A stretch of DNA of 64,000 nt from Opitutus sp. (GCA_024998815.1 JACEUQ010000001.1:1488001-1552000), one strand, 5' to 3'. Shown: positions 1 to 8,688, counted from the stretch's first letter. The notes: a model not told the origin generated them from the letters alone. A program made the numbers and translations.

Positions 1-521
1 CTATAGAACCGCCAATGCGGCTCCGCTTTTGCTTTCCGATATAGCACACGTTGCAGCTTCCGAACCTTCGGTGACGTTTTTATCCAGAGTTCATCACCCC
101 AGCCATCGTCGGGTCCTTTGCCGCTCTGTGATGCGTGGGAACAAGTGCCCTCCCTTCGCTCCCCGGCGGTTTTAATGTCCGCTAGATCATCACTACTATG
201 GAGGTCTCCGACTCCTGCCACGGCCCGTCCGGCCTTACGAGGTTTTGCCGCGCTTGTGCCGGTGGTTGAGGCATCGCAAGACGCCCCACCGCCGCAGGTC
301 TCACCACTTAACCTAACGACCTTTCCCACCCCGCCGCCCCCGCTGACTCCGCCGACGTGTTGATCGGAAATCAACGATTTAGGTCCTACGTCTTTGCGAG
401 ACTGCCTTTTCCGATCCTTGCAGGCTTCACCGTTCAGGTAGCGGCTGGACTCGTCGGTTGTTTCGGTAACGGAGCTCATTGGATGGGGTTCACCTTCGTT
501 GCGGCTGACTGGTTCGGGCAC
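1..521 (-). CDS. Group II intron reverse transcriptase/maturase, N-terminal part (copy A)
   Basis: This open frame encodes the same N-terminal ~173 residues as the intron protein at 4353-6095 and runs off the left edge. The first ~145 residues overlap the ribozyme region and show no recognisable domain; RT-related sequence begins around residue 150 (PKVRKLQRVLY). The GTG used as start is the first in-frame start codon; the true start may be further inside. See the complete copy for domains. Confidence 0.6.
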   Translation of the reverse strand, partial: MPEPVSRNEGEPHPMSSVTETTDESSRYLNGEACKDRKRQSRKDVGPKSLISDQHVGGVSGGGGVGKVVRLSGETCGGGASCDASTTGTSAAKPRKAGRAVAGVGDLHSSDDLADIKTAGERREGTCSHASQSGKGPDDGWGDELWIKTSPKVRKLQRVLYRKAKAEPHWRFY

Positions 522-644
522 ACGGTCGTGCTTTCCGGCGAGGCCTCGCGGCCTGCATCCGTGACCGGGCCCTTCGACCGCGAATCGTTAAATTCGGTCG
601 AACAGACTTTCACTGTTATGGTTGTTAGTTTCATGGTCGCACAC
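1..644 (-). mobile_element. Group II intron copy A, 5' part (cut by window edge)
   Basis: Bases 1-644 are identical, by eye, to 5575-6218 of the complete intron further right. The intron 5' end lies at about 642-644 on the minus strand, where the sequence reads GTGTGCGACC, a typical group II start (GUGYG). The ribozyme domain V and the 3' part of the reverse transcriptase lie beyond the window edge, so completeness cannot be judged. Confidence 0.8.
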
Positions 645-824
645 CTGAACGCCGAAGTTTTAACCACGGAATTCACAGATGAGCACAGATAACAGAGTGT
701 TACTGAATTTGAAGACAGGATGAAAAAAAGGGGATCAAGCTGAGTCCGTTTACCTCCTAAGGGATTGTATCTGTGAAATCTGTGTAATCTGTGGTTGGTT
801 TGAACTTCGGAATTCAGGATAAAC
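645..824. repeat. Dispersed repeat flanking intron copy A
   Basis: About 180 bp matching 6219-6398 with three mismatches seen by eye (646 T/C, 776 A/C, 818 A/T). It contains ATCTGTGTAATCTGTGGTT-type repeats and CACAGATGAGCACAGAT. After position ~824 the two copies diverge completely. The same sequence forms the 5' exon side of both introns, so the introns sit in equivalent positions of a repeated element. Confidence 0.7.
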
Positions 825-962
825 CGAGCATCGAAGTCACCTCGTTTGACCTCAAATGCATCCGACAACTCGAAGGTTACTGCCTACTAGGTTAACTTAA
901 TGTCTAACCGTGAGCATTTATGGTACGTCAGCCTCATTTGCCCCTTTCATCGGGACTTTAAA

Positions 963-1605
963 CGACGTTTGACCCACCTTTTTGATCGATATGGGTAATT
1001 GTTGGATCGGTCCCGCAGCAATTGCCCCCGGAATACCCTTATCTCTACCGAGGTTTGACCCATGGATTAAAGACTTTTCACCCAAGAAACCACGATAGGT
1101 GACCCACATCAGTCGTAACGCTGACGATGTCTGGCCCATCAATGCCTGACAGTTCACCCATGATTTACCGACTTCTGGCCCACATAAAACCCTTCTTTAT
1201 GTTGATTATCAGATGTTTAATGGTAGTAGAACAGATAGGAACTTGTTTGCTAAGATAAGAAGAACAACAGGTGATCGTGATTTGCTGCTGTTTTTTTAAA
1301 TGTTATTTATGATTAAGCAGTTAAATGCCCCCTGATTAAGCATACCGACTTTTGGCCCACAATTTACCGGTTTTTGACCCACCGAATCCCGACATCTGAC
1401 CCAGTTCGTCCAAAGGGTTCCCGACGTCTGACCCACGAACTACCGATATTTGAACCCTGTTATGCCGACTATTGACCCACATAAATAGAGGGTTATCATT
1501 TGTAATCAAGTACTTAAATTAAGTAGAACAGATATGACTTTGTTTGCTCAGATAAGATAAAGAAAGCAGAACAGGCACACGATCTGTTGGTGCTGTTCTT
1601 TTTTG
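963..1605. repeat. 22-bp-phased motif array in a 297-bp tandem duplication
   Basis: At least 13 degenerate same-strand copies of a ~16 bp motif (consensus near CCGACNTYTGACCCAC) start at about 963, 1048, 1070, 1093, 1124, 1146, 1168, 1345, 1367, 1389, 1421, 1443 and 1465. Most spacings are 22 bp. Copies at 1048-1168 match copies at 1345-1465 when shifted by 297 bp. The AT-rich segment beginning GTAGAACAGATA at 1226 recurs at 1523 with the same shift. This resembles iterons or the reiterated transposase-binding ends of IS21-type elements; no transposase or replication gene is adjacent. Confidence 0.7.
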
Positions 1606-1887
1606 ACTCTTTTGATCGTGCCGAAATCACCGATTGGCTAACCCCGTAGCCTGCTACGCTACCGGGCCGTGACTCGTAAAATGGAAGTTGCTCTTAACGA
1701 GCTACTTTTAACGGTGAACGCGGGCTAGGACGGCGTTAGCCGATCTTCGGTTGGATCGTAAGCGCTCACCACGAAGGCATCGTTCGCGCCCCTCTTGCCA
1801 AGCTTGTTGAGTAAAATTCGACCAGAGAAACGATCCTTTCACGCATAATGCCTTGAAAAACAAATTCATCACATTAAATATTCAAGG
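1606..1887. other. Gene-free stretch before the ATPase
   Basis: No coding frame is supported. The sequence ends in an AT-rich segment just before the ATPase start, which could hold its promoter, but no clear -35/-10 pair was identified. Confidence 0.4.
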
Positions 1888-3051
1888 ATGATAGCCCGTC
1901 GCCGGCTCACCGCCCAACTGGAATGCAGCGTAGCCGAGAGCCGAATCACCGCGATTTTAGGCCCTCGCCAATGTGGTAAAACCACTTTGGCCCGAGCTTT
2001 TTACACTCAAGAACAAACCGCCGGACGTGCGGTGGCATGGTTTGATTGCGAAAATCCTCGTGATGTCTCCCGCTTGGTCAACCCGCTGCTCACGCTCGAA
2101 TCCCTCACTGGCATAATCATCATCGACGAGTTTCAACGCCTACCCCAACTGGCCGAAATCCTGAGGGTTTTGAGCGACCGCATCCCCCTGCCGGCCAAGT
2201 TTATTGTGTTGGGCAGCGCCTCGCCGGAGATCATCCGCAGTTCCTCCGAGTCTCTGGCCGGTCGGGTACGATTCCTTGATATGCCCGGACTCACCTTGGA
2301 GGAAGTCGGGATCTCTGCCGTTCCAAATTTATGGGTACGAGGTGGATTTCCCGAGTCCTATTTGGCCACCCGTGAAACCGCTTCGTTACAGTGGCGGGAA
2401 AATTTCATCCGCACCTTTTTGGAGCGTGATGTGCCCCAACTCGGTTATCGTATGCCTGCAGAGCGGTTACGCCGCTTTTGGTCGATGTGCGCCCATTACC
2501 ACGGACAGACTTGGAATGGATCGGCTATCGCCAGCTCTATGGGCATGTCCTCCATGATGATGGGTGATTATCTCGACCTCCTCACAGGTGCTTTTGTCAT
2601 GCGCCGACTGCCTGCGTGGCACGGCAACCTAGGCAAACGCCTGGTTAAATCGCCCAAAGCCTACGTGCGTGACAGCGGCCTGGTTCATTCCCTCCTTGGC
2701 ATTCCCGATCTGGCCGCCCTGCAAGGTCACCCCAAACTCGGGGCCTCGTGGGAAGGTTTTGCCTTGGAGCAAATTCTGGCGTACACCGGTGATCGGCATG
2801 CGTATTTTTGGGGAACTCATGGCGGAGCCGAAGTCGACCTCGTCCTTGAATCCAAGGGGAAGCTGTGGGGAGTAGAATTTAAATACGCGGACGCCCCGCG
2901 CCTGACGCCCTCAATGCGCAGCGCCATGACCGACTTGGAATTGGAACGCCTCTGGGTCGTCCACCCAGGAACCGACACCTACCCCCTCGCCGAGCGCGTC
3001 GATGCATTGGGGATCGGTAATCTTTCAACCCTTATCAGTGCTGTTGCATGA
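1888..3051 (+). CDS. AAA+ ATPase, AAA_14/DUF4143 family
   Basis: A 387-residue protein with a P-loop (GPRQCGKTT, about residues 26-34), a Walker B strand ending in IIIIDEFQRLP (~75-85) and a C-terminal part typical of DUF4143, including a GAEVDLVLE segment around residue 315 that resembles a PD-(D/E)XK nuclease core. Proteins of this family are common in mobile or accessory DNA; their biochemical role is poorly known. The start fits family N-termini, where the P-loop follows within ~30 residues. AAGG abuts the ATG, so spacing for a ribosome site is poor. It stands alone between repeat-rich spacers. Confidence 0.85.
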   Translation: MIARRRLTAQLECSVAESRITAILGPRQCGKTTLARAFYTQEQTAGRAVAWFDCENPRDVSRLVNPLLTLESLTGIIIIDEFQRLPQLAEILRVLSDRIPLPAKFIVLGSASPEIIRSSSESLAGRVRFLDMPGLTLEEVGISAVPNLWVRGGFPESYLATRETASLQWRENFIRTFLERDVPQLGYRMPAERLRRFWSMCAHYHGQTWNGSAIASSMGMSSMMMGDYLDLLTGAFVMRRLPAWHGNLGKRLVKSPKAYVRDSGLVHSLLGIPDLAALQGHPKLGASWEGFALEQILAYTGDRHAYFWGTHGGAEVDLVLESKGKLWGVEFKYADAPRLTPSMRSAMTDLELERLWVVHPGTDTYPLAERVDALGIGNLSTLISAVA

Positions 3052-3580
3052 TCGCCCTGGCTTGTGGGTGCAGTTTATACCGCTTTAAGAGCTGTAGCGG
3101 CGGCGGAGCTCCACCATGACATACTCACCGAGGATGCAAAAGGGGATGACAGGAAGTGGCCGTCAGCTTTAAATCGGTTCTTCGACAGTTTGAGTGGGTG
3201 AAAAGACAAACAACGAACGAGGAAACGATGGGTATCACAGAGCCTAGCCGGACGCAGCGTGGCAGCGCGAAGATGGCCTATCCAGCAGGATTGGCCCCAA
3301 AGGGGGGTCACTGAGGCGGGTGCCCCTGTGGGCGGCCGAAGGAACAACGCCGACACAGAGAGCACAGAGTTCGATCCGCAGCAGCGGGGAAATCGTTAAT
3401 GTCAATACACGGAGGGAGTAAGGAAACCAGCCGGAAGGGCGTTCGAATGCTTCAGAACCAACGAAGTCTATGAGGTCTTCATGTCTTCAAACTCTGTGTC
3501 GGCGCTCCGGCTTGGCTCTGTGATACACTCCGGCGGGCTGTTTTTCTGCATCGCAATCCACCGGCAACGTCGAGGAACCT
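3052..3580. other. Gene-free spacer with repeat fragments
   Basis: No convincing coding frame was found in 529 bp. The stretch carries partly inverted fragments around CGCCGACACAGAGAGCACAG (about 3347-3366) and CTCTGTGTCGGCGC (about 3490-3510), which look like remnants of dispersed intergenic repeats. Confidence 0.45.
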
Positions 3581-3889
3581 TTAAAGCGTGTCCAAATCGA
3601 TCTTCTTCACCAGCTTCTTAAGTTCCTTGCCGAACTTAAATTTTACCACAGCTCGTTCAGGAATAACGACCGTAGCCGATGGATTATTAGGGTTACGCCC
3701 TACCCGGGACTTGCGCCGCTGAACTTCGAAAACCCCGAAATTCCTCAGTTCAACATTACGCCCCTCAGCGAGTGCATTTTGAATGATGTCGAGCGTTTGC
3801 TGCACGGTCTCCACCACTTCCTTTTGTGGGAAGCCCGTTTTTTCGTAAATTTCCAGTACGATTTCGCGCTTAGATAGGTTGGTCGGCAT
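3581..3889 (-). CDS. HU/IHF-family nucleoid DNA-binding protein
   Basis: A 102-residue protein of the normal family length. It shows the two N-terminal helices (KREIVLEIYEKTGFPQKEVVETVQQTLDII begins at residue 7), the conserved RNFGVFEV strand and the RKSRVGRNP motif; in this family the proline after the Asn intercalates in the minor groove and bends DNA. The C-terminal helix is lysine-rich. It is probably a homodimeric nucleoid-associated protein, or an IHF-like bender, since IHF-type subunits share the same signature. The gene stands alone with an AT-rich upstream region at 3890-3960. Confidence 0.9.
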   Translation of the reverse strand: MPTNLSKREIVLEIYEKTGFPQKEVVETVQQTLDIIQNALAEGRNVELRNFGVFEVQRRKSRVGRNPNNPSATVVIPERAVVKFKFGKELKKLVKKIDLDTL

Positions 3890-4053
3890 GGTGGTAAACC
3901 ACTTGTTAGCTTAAACGTTAGGTCAATTAAATTTTTACAAAATATCGTCGAAGGGGGAATATATTCGACAAGGTGCAGCAGTCAGCACGCCACCGTTAAA
4001 CTTAGATGCCTTATCGTGACCTACTGTGATGCAAGCGTCGGAATGTGCCGAAT

Positions 4054-4224
4054 TCAACCCGTCACAACCTTCACCGCCGCCGCCAATCCGACGGCCTCAA
4101 TTCCCTTTCCGATAGGAAACGACTGCTGAATAGGTGCGACTACATAGGCTTCTGTGATTTTCAAATCATCAAGCGAAGTCCAGAACCCGCGCGTGACCGA
4201 AGGGGATGAGGACGCCTTGCATTC
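4054..4224 (-). pseudogene. Possible 3' exon remnant: C-terminal coding fragment beside the intron
   Basis: Immediately after the predicted intron 3' end an open frame continues for 55 codons to a stop at 4054. Its translation (for example SLDDLKITEAYVVAPIQQ and FPIGKGIEAVGLAAAVKVV) has protein-like composition and may be the C-terminus of a gene broken by intron insertion or rearrangement. No family was recognised. The 5' exon side is a non-coding dispersed repeat, so a matching upstream gene half is not present. Confidence 0.35.
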
Positions 4225-4280
4225 AGTAGAGTAGAGAGAGCCGCGCGTCGGTAACCCGTCAGCGCGACCCTCCCCCTCGT

Positions 4281-4314
4281 CAAACCGTGCAAGCGGTTTT
4301 CCCGCACACGGCTT
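4281..4314 (-). ncRNA. Group II intron domain V
   Basis: Reading the minus strand, a 34-nt hairpin pairs AAGCCGTGTGCGG with CCGCTTGCACGGTTTG around a GAAAA-type loop. The position after the maturase stop and the AGC triad at the start fit the catalytic domain V of group II ribozymes. Confidence 0.75.
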
Positions 4315-4352
4315 ACCGAGTCCCCATTCTTTCGGTTTGGTTTCAGCGGAGT

Positions 4353-6095
4353 TCATTGCTTCCAAGCCGCCGTAAGCGGCCAGTGCCATAGTTTGTATTG
4401 ACCATGCAAACGGTCGTCGGTGAAGAACTCGAAGAGTCCGTGGGTGCGGCTATACTTTCGCCACAGCCATCGGCGTAGCCGGTTACGAACAAAGACCTGC
4501 TGGTTACTAAACACGTGCGTGCTGTTGCCGTAATGAAACGCCGTCGCCCAACCGCGAGTGATTTGGTTGACCTTGCGGACCACCGCCACCGCCGGTTGGT
4601 TGCGCGTTCGCACATCTAGCTCCATCCGCACTTTGTCGCGTAACTTGGCCAGACTTTTCGCACTGGGTTCCACGTGCGGATACCTTCGTTTGCTCTTCAT
4701 GCCTTGCCGCCATGCGACGGAAAAACCGAGGAACTCAAAGCCTTCCTTTCGTGTATCCACCAGTCGGGTTTTCTCTTCGTTGAGCTTTAACTTACGTGCC
4801 TCCAGCCACCGTTTCAGTCGCGTTTGCAGCCCCGCCCCTTGACCCGGTTTGCACAGGATCAGGAGGTCGTCGGCGTAACGCACCATCGTCGGCTTTTGTT
4901 CGCACTTCTCATTCACCGCATGATCGAGGTCGTTGAGGTAGAGGTTCGCCAGCAGAGGCGATATAACTCCGCCTTGTGGCGTGCCACACCGGTTCGCGCT
5001 CACCTTGCGGCACCCCGTGTCCCGGTCCTCTTCCACGATGGGTGCGCGCAGCCACGTTTTTATTAAACGCAACACGCTCCCATCGCTCACCCGTTTGGCC
5101 ACCAATTGCAGGAGTTCGCGGTGCGGGATCATATCGAAGTAGCTCGATAAATCCGCGTCCACCACCTCCACCTTTCCGCTCAGCATGGCTTCCTTGACCT
5201 TATCCATCGCCTGATGGGTCCGACGTTTCGGCCGGTAGGCGTAGGAATGGTCATGGAAGTCCGCCTCTAGGATTGGCTGCAACACGATCACCGCCGCGCT
5301 TTGCACCACCCGGTCTTTCACCGTAGGGATGCCCAGCGCACGACGTTTGGTCCTGGCCTGATCCTTCCATATATAGACGCGCAGGACCGGACTGGGTCGG
5401 TAGGTTTTCGTTCGCATTTCCTCCGCCAGCGCAAGCAGCCATGCCGCCCGATAGGCTTCGTTCTTTGCGAGCGTTTCCACCTCGAACCCGTCCACTCCCG
5501 GCACGCCGTCATTGGCGATCACCTGATCGAGCGCATCCGACAGAATGTCCTGCCGATACAGCTCTCCATACAAACTATAGAACCGCCAATGCGGCTCCGC
5601 TTTTGCTTTCCGATATAGCACACGTTGCAGCTTCCGAACCTTCGGTGACGTTTTTATCCAGAGTTCATCACCCCAGCCATCGTCGGGTCCTTTGCCGCTC
5701 TGTGATGCGTGGGAACAAGTGCCCTCCCTTCGCTCCCCGGCGGTTTTAATGTCCGCTAGATCATCACTACTATGGAGGTCTCCGACTCCTGCCACGGCCC
5801 GTCCGGCCTTACGAGGTTTTGCCGCGCTTGTGCCGGTGGTTGAGGCATCGCAAGACGCCCCACCGCCGCAGGTCTCACCACTTAACCTAACGACCTTTCC
5901 CACCCCGCCGCCCCCGCTGACTCCGCCGACGTGTTGATCGGAAATCAACGATTTAGGTCCTACGTCTTTGCGAGACTGCCTTTTCCGATCCTTGCAGGCT
6001 TCACCGTTCAGGTAGCGGCTGGACTCGTCGGTTGTTTCGGTAACGGAGCTCATTGGATGGGGTTCACCTTCGTTGCGGCTGACTGGTTCGGGCAC
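4353..6095 (-). CDS. ltrA: Group II intron-encoded reverse transcriptase/maturase
   Basis: The protein supports splicing and retrohoming of its intron. The open frame is 580 residues; RT motifs begin near residue 150, with VDADLSSYFD (312-321), GTPQGGVISP (371-380) and the catalytic YADD (407-410). A thumb/maturase domain X follows to the end. No HNH endonuclease domain is visible, so target-primed insertion would rely on a nicked or single-stranded primer. The first ~145 residues derive from a frame overlapping ribozyme domains and may not be translated; the GTG at 6095 is only ~120 nt from the intron 5' end, unusually close. An ATG lies at 6053. Confidence 0.85.
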   Translation of the reverse strand: MPEPVSRNEGEPHPMSSVTETTDESSRYLNGEACKDRKRQSRKDVGPKSLISDQHVGGVSGGGGVGKVVRLSGETCGGGASCDASTTGTSAAKPRKAGRAVAGVGDLHSSDDLADIKTAGERREGTCSHASQSGKGPDDGWGDELWIKTSPKVRKLQRVLYRKAKAEPHWRFYSLYGELYRQDILSDALDQVIANDGVPGVDGFEVETLAKNEAYRAAWLLALAEEMRTKTYRPSPVLRVYIWKDQARTKRRALGIPTVKDRVVQSAAVIVLQPILEADFHDHSYAYRPKRRTHQAMDKVKEAMLSGKVEVVDADLSSYFDMIPHRELLQLVAKRVSDGSVLRLIKTWLRAPIVEEDRDTGCRKVSANRCGTPQGGVISPLLANLYLNDLDHAVNEKCEQKPTMVRYADDLLILCKPGQGAGLQTRLKRWLEARKLKLNEEKTRLVDTRKEGFEFLGFSVAWRQGMKSKRRYPHVEPSAKSLAKLRDKVRMELDVRTRNQPAVAVVRKVNQITRGWATAFHYGNSTHVFSNQQVFVRNRLRRWLWRKYSRTHGLFEFFTDDRLHGQYKLWHWPLTAAWKQ

Positions 6096-6218
6096 ACGGT
6101 CGTGCTTTCCGGCGAGGCCTCGCGGCCTGCATCCGTGACCGGGCCCTTCGACCGCGAATCGTTAAATTCGGTCGAACAGACTTTCACTGTTATGGTTGTT
6201 AGTTTCATGGTCGCACAC

Positions 6219-6398
6219 CCGAACGCCGAAGTTTTAACCACGGAATTCACAGATGAGCACAGATAACAGAGTGTTACTGAATTTGAAGACAGGATGAAAA
6301 AAAGGGGATCAAGCTGAGTCCGTTTACCTCCTAAGGGATTGTATCTGTGCAATCTGTGTAATCTGTGGTTGGTTTGAACTTCGGAATTCAGGTTAAAC
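6219..6398. repeat. Dispersed repeat flanking intron copy B
   Basis: Counterpart of 645-824, ~98% identical by eye, on the 5' exon side of intron copy B. It ends at the point where the two loci diverge, just before the palindromic repeats near nrfA. Confidence 0.7.
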
Positions 6399-6412
6399 GG
6401 CCAAACTCCAGA

Positions 6413-6546
6413 CCTTGAGCTCACGCTCAAGGGCACAAGGAGTGTGTTCGCGAATCATGTGGCCTTGAGCGTGAGCTCAAGGATTCGGCTGATCTGCGTT
6501 CGACTAGTCAGGGGCCAAACTCTAGGCCTTGAGCGTGAGCTCAAGG
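6413..6546. repeat. Three 20-bp palindromes downstream of nrfA
   Basis: Palindromes pairing CCTTGAGC with GCTCAAGG occur at 6413-6432, 6463-6482 and 6527-6546; the first has its central four bases inverted relative to the others. The preceding GGCCAAACTC segment also repeats (6399 and 6513). REP-like; being just past the nrfA stop, they could stabilise the transcript or help end it, though no T-tract follows. Confidence 0.6.
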
Positions 6547-6574
6547 TGTTGAGCGTTAAAATCCCGTGCGACGC

Positions 6575-8122
6575 TTACTTTACGGCGGCATTCGGGGTGC
6601 CCGGGGCCTGCGCAGCATTCGGGGCCGGCGGGTTACTGGCGGCGGGCAGCACCGCGGTTTCACCTTGGCGAACGCGCAGCAGTTGCACCTGCCCCATGCG
6701 CGCCAGATCACACGCCTCCCCCAGTAGCCGGGCCGACTCTTGCGGCGCATGGAAACCCGTGGAGTTCTCCGCCCCCACAAAATCGATACGCCAGGACGCC
6801 TGCCGCTGATACTGGCGCACGGGATCGAGTTGGGCGTCGGTCAACCCATCGGCGCGGGCTTTTTTGAGGTCGGTTATCAAGTCGCTGAGCCCGTTGAGGC
6901 CGCGGCTCATGAGCTTGTCGGTGCGATCCTGAATGGTGGCGACGCGCTGGCGCAGCGATTCCTCGTCGGTGCGATGGCAGGTTTGGCAGGCGCGGGCCAC
7001 GTCGAGCATGGGGCTGCGCACGTGGTGGCTGCTGACCTTAACCGCGCCGTCGCGAACGTAGGGCATGTGACAGTCGGCGCAGGAAACCCCGGCGCGGGCA
7101 TGGGTGCCCTGGCTCCACAATTCGAATTCGGGGTGCTGGGCCTTGAGCATGGGCGCGCCGGTGTCCTTGTGCGTCCAGTCCTTGAACGGGTTGTTGTCCT
7201 TAAACTGAGGCTGGTCGTAGTACTCGATAATGGAGTCGGCCTTCAGGCCCTTTTGCCACGGGTAAGTGAGCAGTTTCCCCTCGCCCTTGAAGTAGTACTC
7301 CACGTGGCACTGGGCGCAGACCAAGGTGCGCATCTCCTGGCGCGAGGCGTCGATGTTGGGGTCGTAGGGCTTGGCTTTGTCGCCTTTGCGCCAGCGCTCC
7401 AAGCTGGGCAGGTGCGGCAGCGGCTCGGGGCTTTCGGCGAGCGCCTTAAGGCCGTTGAGCAGGCCCGGCTTGGTGATGCGCAGCATGGAATTGGACGGGT
7501 CATGGCAGTCGATGCAGGACACCGGATGCGCCACCTTTTTCACCGCCTCCGAATAGGGCTGGGCGCACAGTTCGACGAAGCCCTTGTTGAGCTGTTCCAG
7601 ACCGTGGGCGGAGAGTAGCGGCTCCTTGAGTTCACCGGGAGCTCCGGCGTCGATGCCCGCTTGGCGGTAGGGAACGGTGGTCGAGGCGTGGCAATGCAGG
7701 CAGGCGCCGGGTTGCTTGACCACCTGCTGGCGCTTGGTGTCGATTTGGTCCTGGAGCATGTAGGCGTGACCGCGCTCCTCGCGGAAATCGACGGCGAAGG
7801 CGTAGCCGTTCCACATGGTTTTCATGCGAGGATCGGCCTCGATCTTACTGGTCGTGAAACCGGGGGCGGCGGGGTCGGCCTCGGAACCGCCAAACTTGGT
7901 GCGGACCATGTCCACGGTACGCCGGTAGGTGTCGTACTGGCGGGGGAAATTGGCGCCCCATACCGCTGGGTCGCTGATGGTCTCGTTTAATTCCACGACC
8001 TTAAAATGGGTCTGCTCAGCCTCGAACTGGCGGTGGTTGATGTTTTGCAACAGCAAGGCGATCCCCGTGCCGATCACGGTGCAGACCGCGAAGCCGAGGA
8101 TAATGGTTTTTTTGGTGGTCAT
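6575..8122 (-). CDS. nrfA: Ammonia-forming cytochrome c nitrite reductase, NrfA
   Basis: Periplasmic pentahaem enzyme reducing nitrite to ammonium with six electrons. The 515-residue product has an N-terminal signal/anchor helix (~6-26) and five haem sites: CLHCH (141-145), CIDCH (203-207), CAQCH (269-273), CADCH (348-352) and CQTCH (379-383). The flanks CAQCHVEYYF and CADCHMPYV are NrfA hallmarks. In most NrfA the first, catalytic haem site is CXXCK; here it is CXXCH, a variant known from some epsilonproteobacteria. It lies 65 bp after nrfH, its membrane electron donor. A Pro/Ala-rich tail ends the protein. Confidence 0.93.
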   Translation of the reverse strand: MTTKKTIILGFAVCTVIGTGIALLLQNINHRQFEAEQTHFKVVELNETISDPAVWGANFPRQYDTYRRTVDMVRTKFGGSEADPAAPGFTTSKIEADPRMKTMWNGYAFAVDFREERGHAYMLQDQIDTKRQQVVKQPGACLHCHASTTVPYRQAGIDAGAPGELKEPLLSAHGLEQLNKGFVELCAQPYSEAVKKVAHPVSCIDCHDPSNSMLRITKPGLLNGLKALAESPEPLPHLPSLERWRKGDKAKPYDPNIDASRQEMRTLVCAQCHVEYYFKGEGKLLTYPWQKGLKADSIIEYYDQPQFKDNNPFKDWTHKDTGAPMLKAQHPEFELWSQGTHARAGVSCADCHMPYVRDGAVKVSSHHVRSPMLDVARACQTCHRTDEESLRQRVATIQDRTDKLMSRGLNGLSDLITDLKKARADGLTDAQLDPVRQYQRQASWRIDFVGAENSTGFHAPQESARLLGEACDLARMGQVQLLRVRQGETAVLPAASNPPAPNAAQAPGTPNAAVK

Positions 8123-8187
8123 GGGTGGCGACGAGTTTTGAAAAAAGGGCTGAAAATTGAGACGGGGGCGACGTGTGGGCGCCTGAC

Positions 8188-8688
8188 TTAAAACGGGCCG
8201 CGGGCGCTGTGGCCGACGTTACTGTGACAGCGCAAGCAGTTGAGCGGGTCCTTGTCGCTGAGGGTTTTGTGGTCGGCGATTTCCGTGGTGATCTCGCCGT
8301 GGCAGCTCATGCAGTTGTCCTGCAAATCCCTAAAACTCTTCGGTTTCACCTCGATGGGCTCATGGAAATTCATGGTGGTGAAAGCAGAGGAGTGCTTCCA
8401 GCCGTGTTCGGCCTTGGCCAGCCACTTGGGGATAAAGGAATGGGGCACATGGCAGTCATTGCAGGTGGCGACCGCGTGGTGGCTGCTCTTTTGCCAGGAG
8501 TCGTACTGGTCACGCATCACATGGCAGTTCACACAGGCCTTGGGGTCATTGGAGAGGTAGGAGGTGCCCTTGGCGGTATGAAAGGTGAAGGCGGCCATGC
8601 CGACCAATACGCCGGCCAGACACGCGGCAACGAGGACGAGGCGGCGGAAATTGGCGTTAGCGGGGGGGCGGGGAACGGCCGGCTTCAT
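8188..8688 (-). CDS. nrfH: Cytochrome c nitrite reductase small subunit, NrfH
   Basis: Membrane-anchored tetrahaem quinol dehydrogenase of the NapC/NirT family that passes electrons from menaquinol to NrfA. With the ATG at 8688 the product is 166 residues: one membrane helix (~17-36) and four haem motifs, CVNCH, CNDCH, CMSCH and CLRCH. A longer frame to 8805 exists, but its extra N-terminal 39 residues resemble no family member. It is first in a two-gene nrfHA unit on the minus strand. Confidence 0.9.
   Translation of the reverse strand: MKPAVPRPPANANFRRLVLVAACLAGVLVGMAAFTFHTAKGTSYLSNDPKACVNCHVMRDQYDSWQKSSHHAVATCNDCHVPHSFIPKWLAKAEHGWKHSSAFTTMNFHEPIEVKPKSFRDLQDNCMSCHGEITTEIADHKTLSDKDPLNCLRCHSNVGHSARGPF

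Larger units (their letters stand above)
4225..6218 (-). mobile_element. Group II intron copy B (complete)
   Basis: On the minus strand the element begins GTGTGCGACC at about 6218, encodes a reverse transcriptase/maturase, carries a domain V-like hairpin at 4281-4314 and ends ...CTACTCTAC near 4225, a 3' end common in bacterial group II introns. Total length ~2.0 kb. Exact boundaries are uncertain by a few bases. Its 5' 644 bases are identical to copy A, implying recent spread or conversion. Confidence 0.8.

Noticed and set aside
476-868. Minus-strand 130-codon frame over the intron 5' end and flank
   Set aside because: It spans the intron boundary and a dispersed repeat and differs only by chance from the similar frame at 6050-6436.
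963-1481. Possible CRISPR array
   Set aside because: The repeated motif is ~16 bp, degenerate, and separated by only ~6 bp; there are no spacers of CRISPR length and no cas genes.
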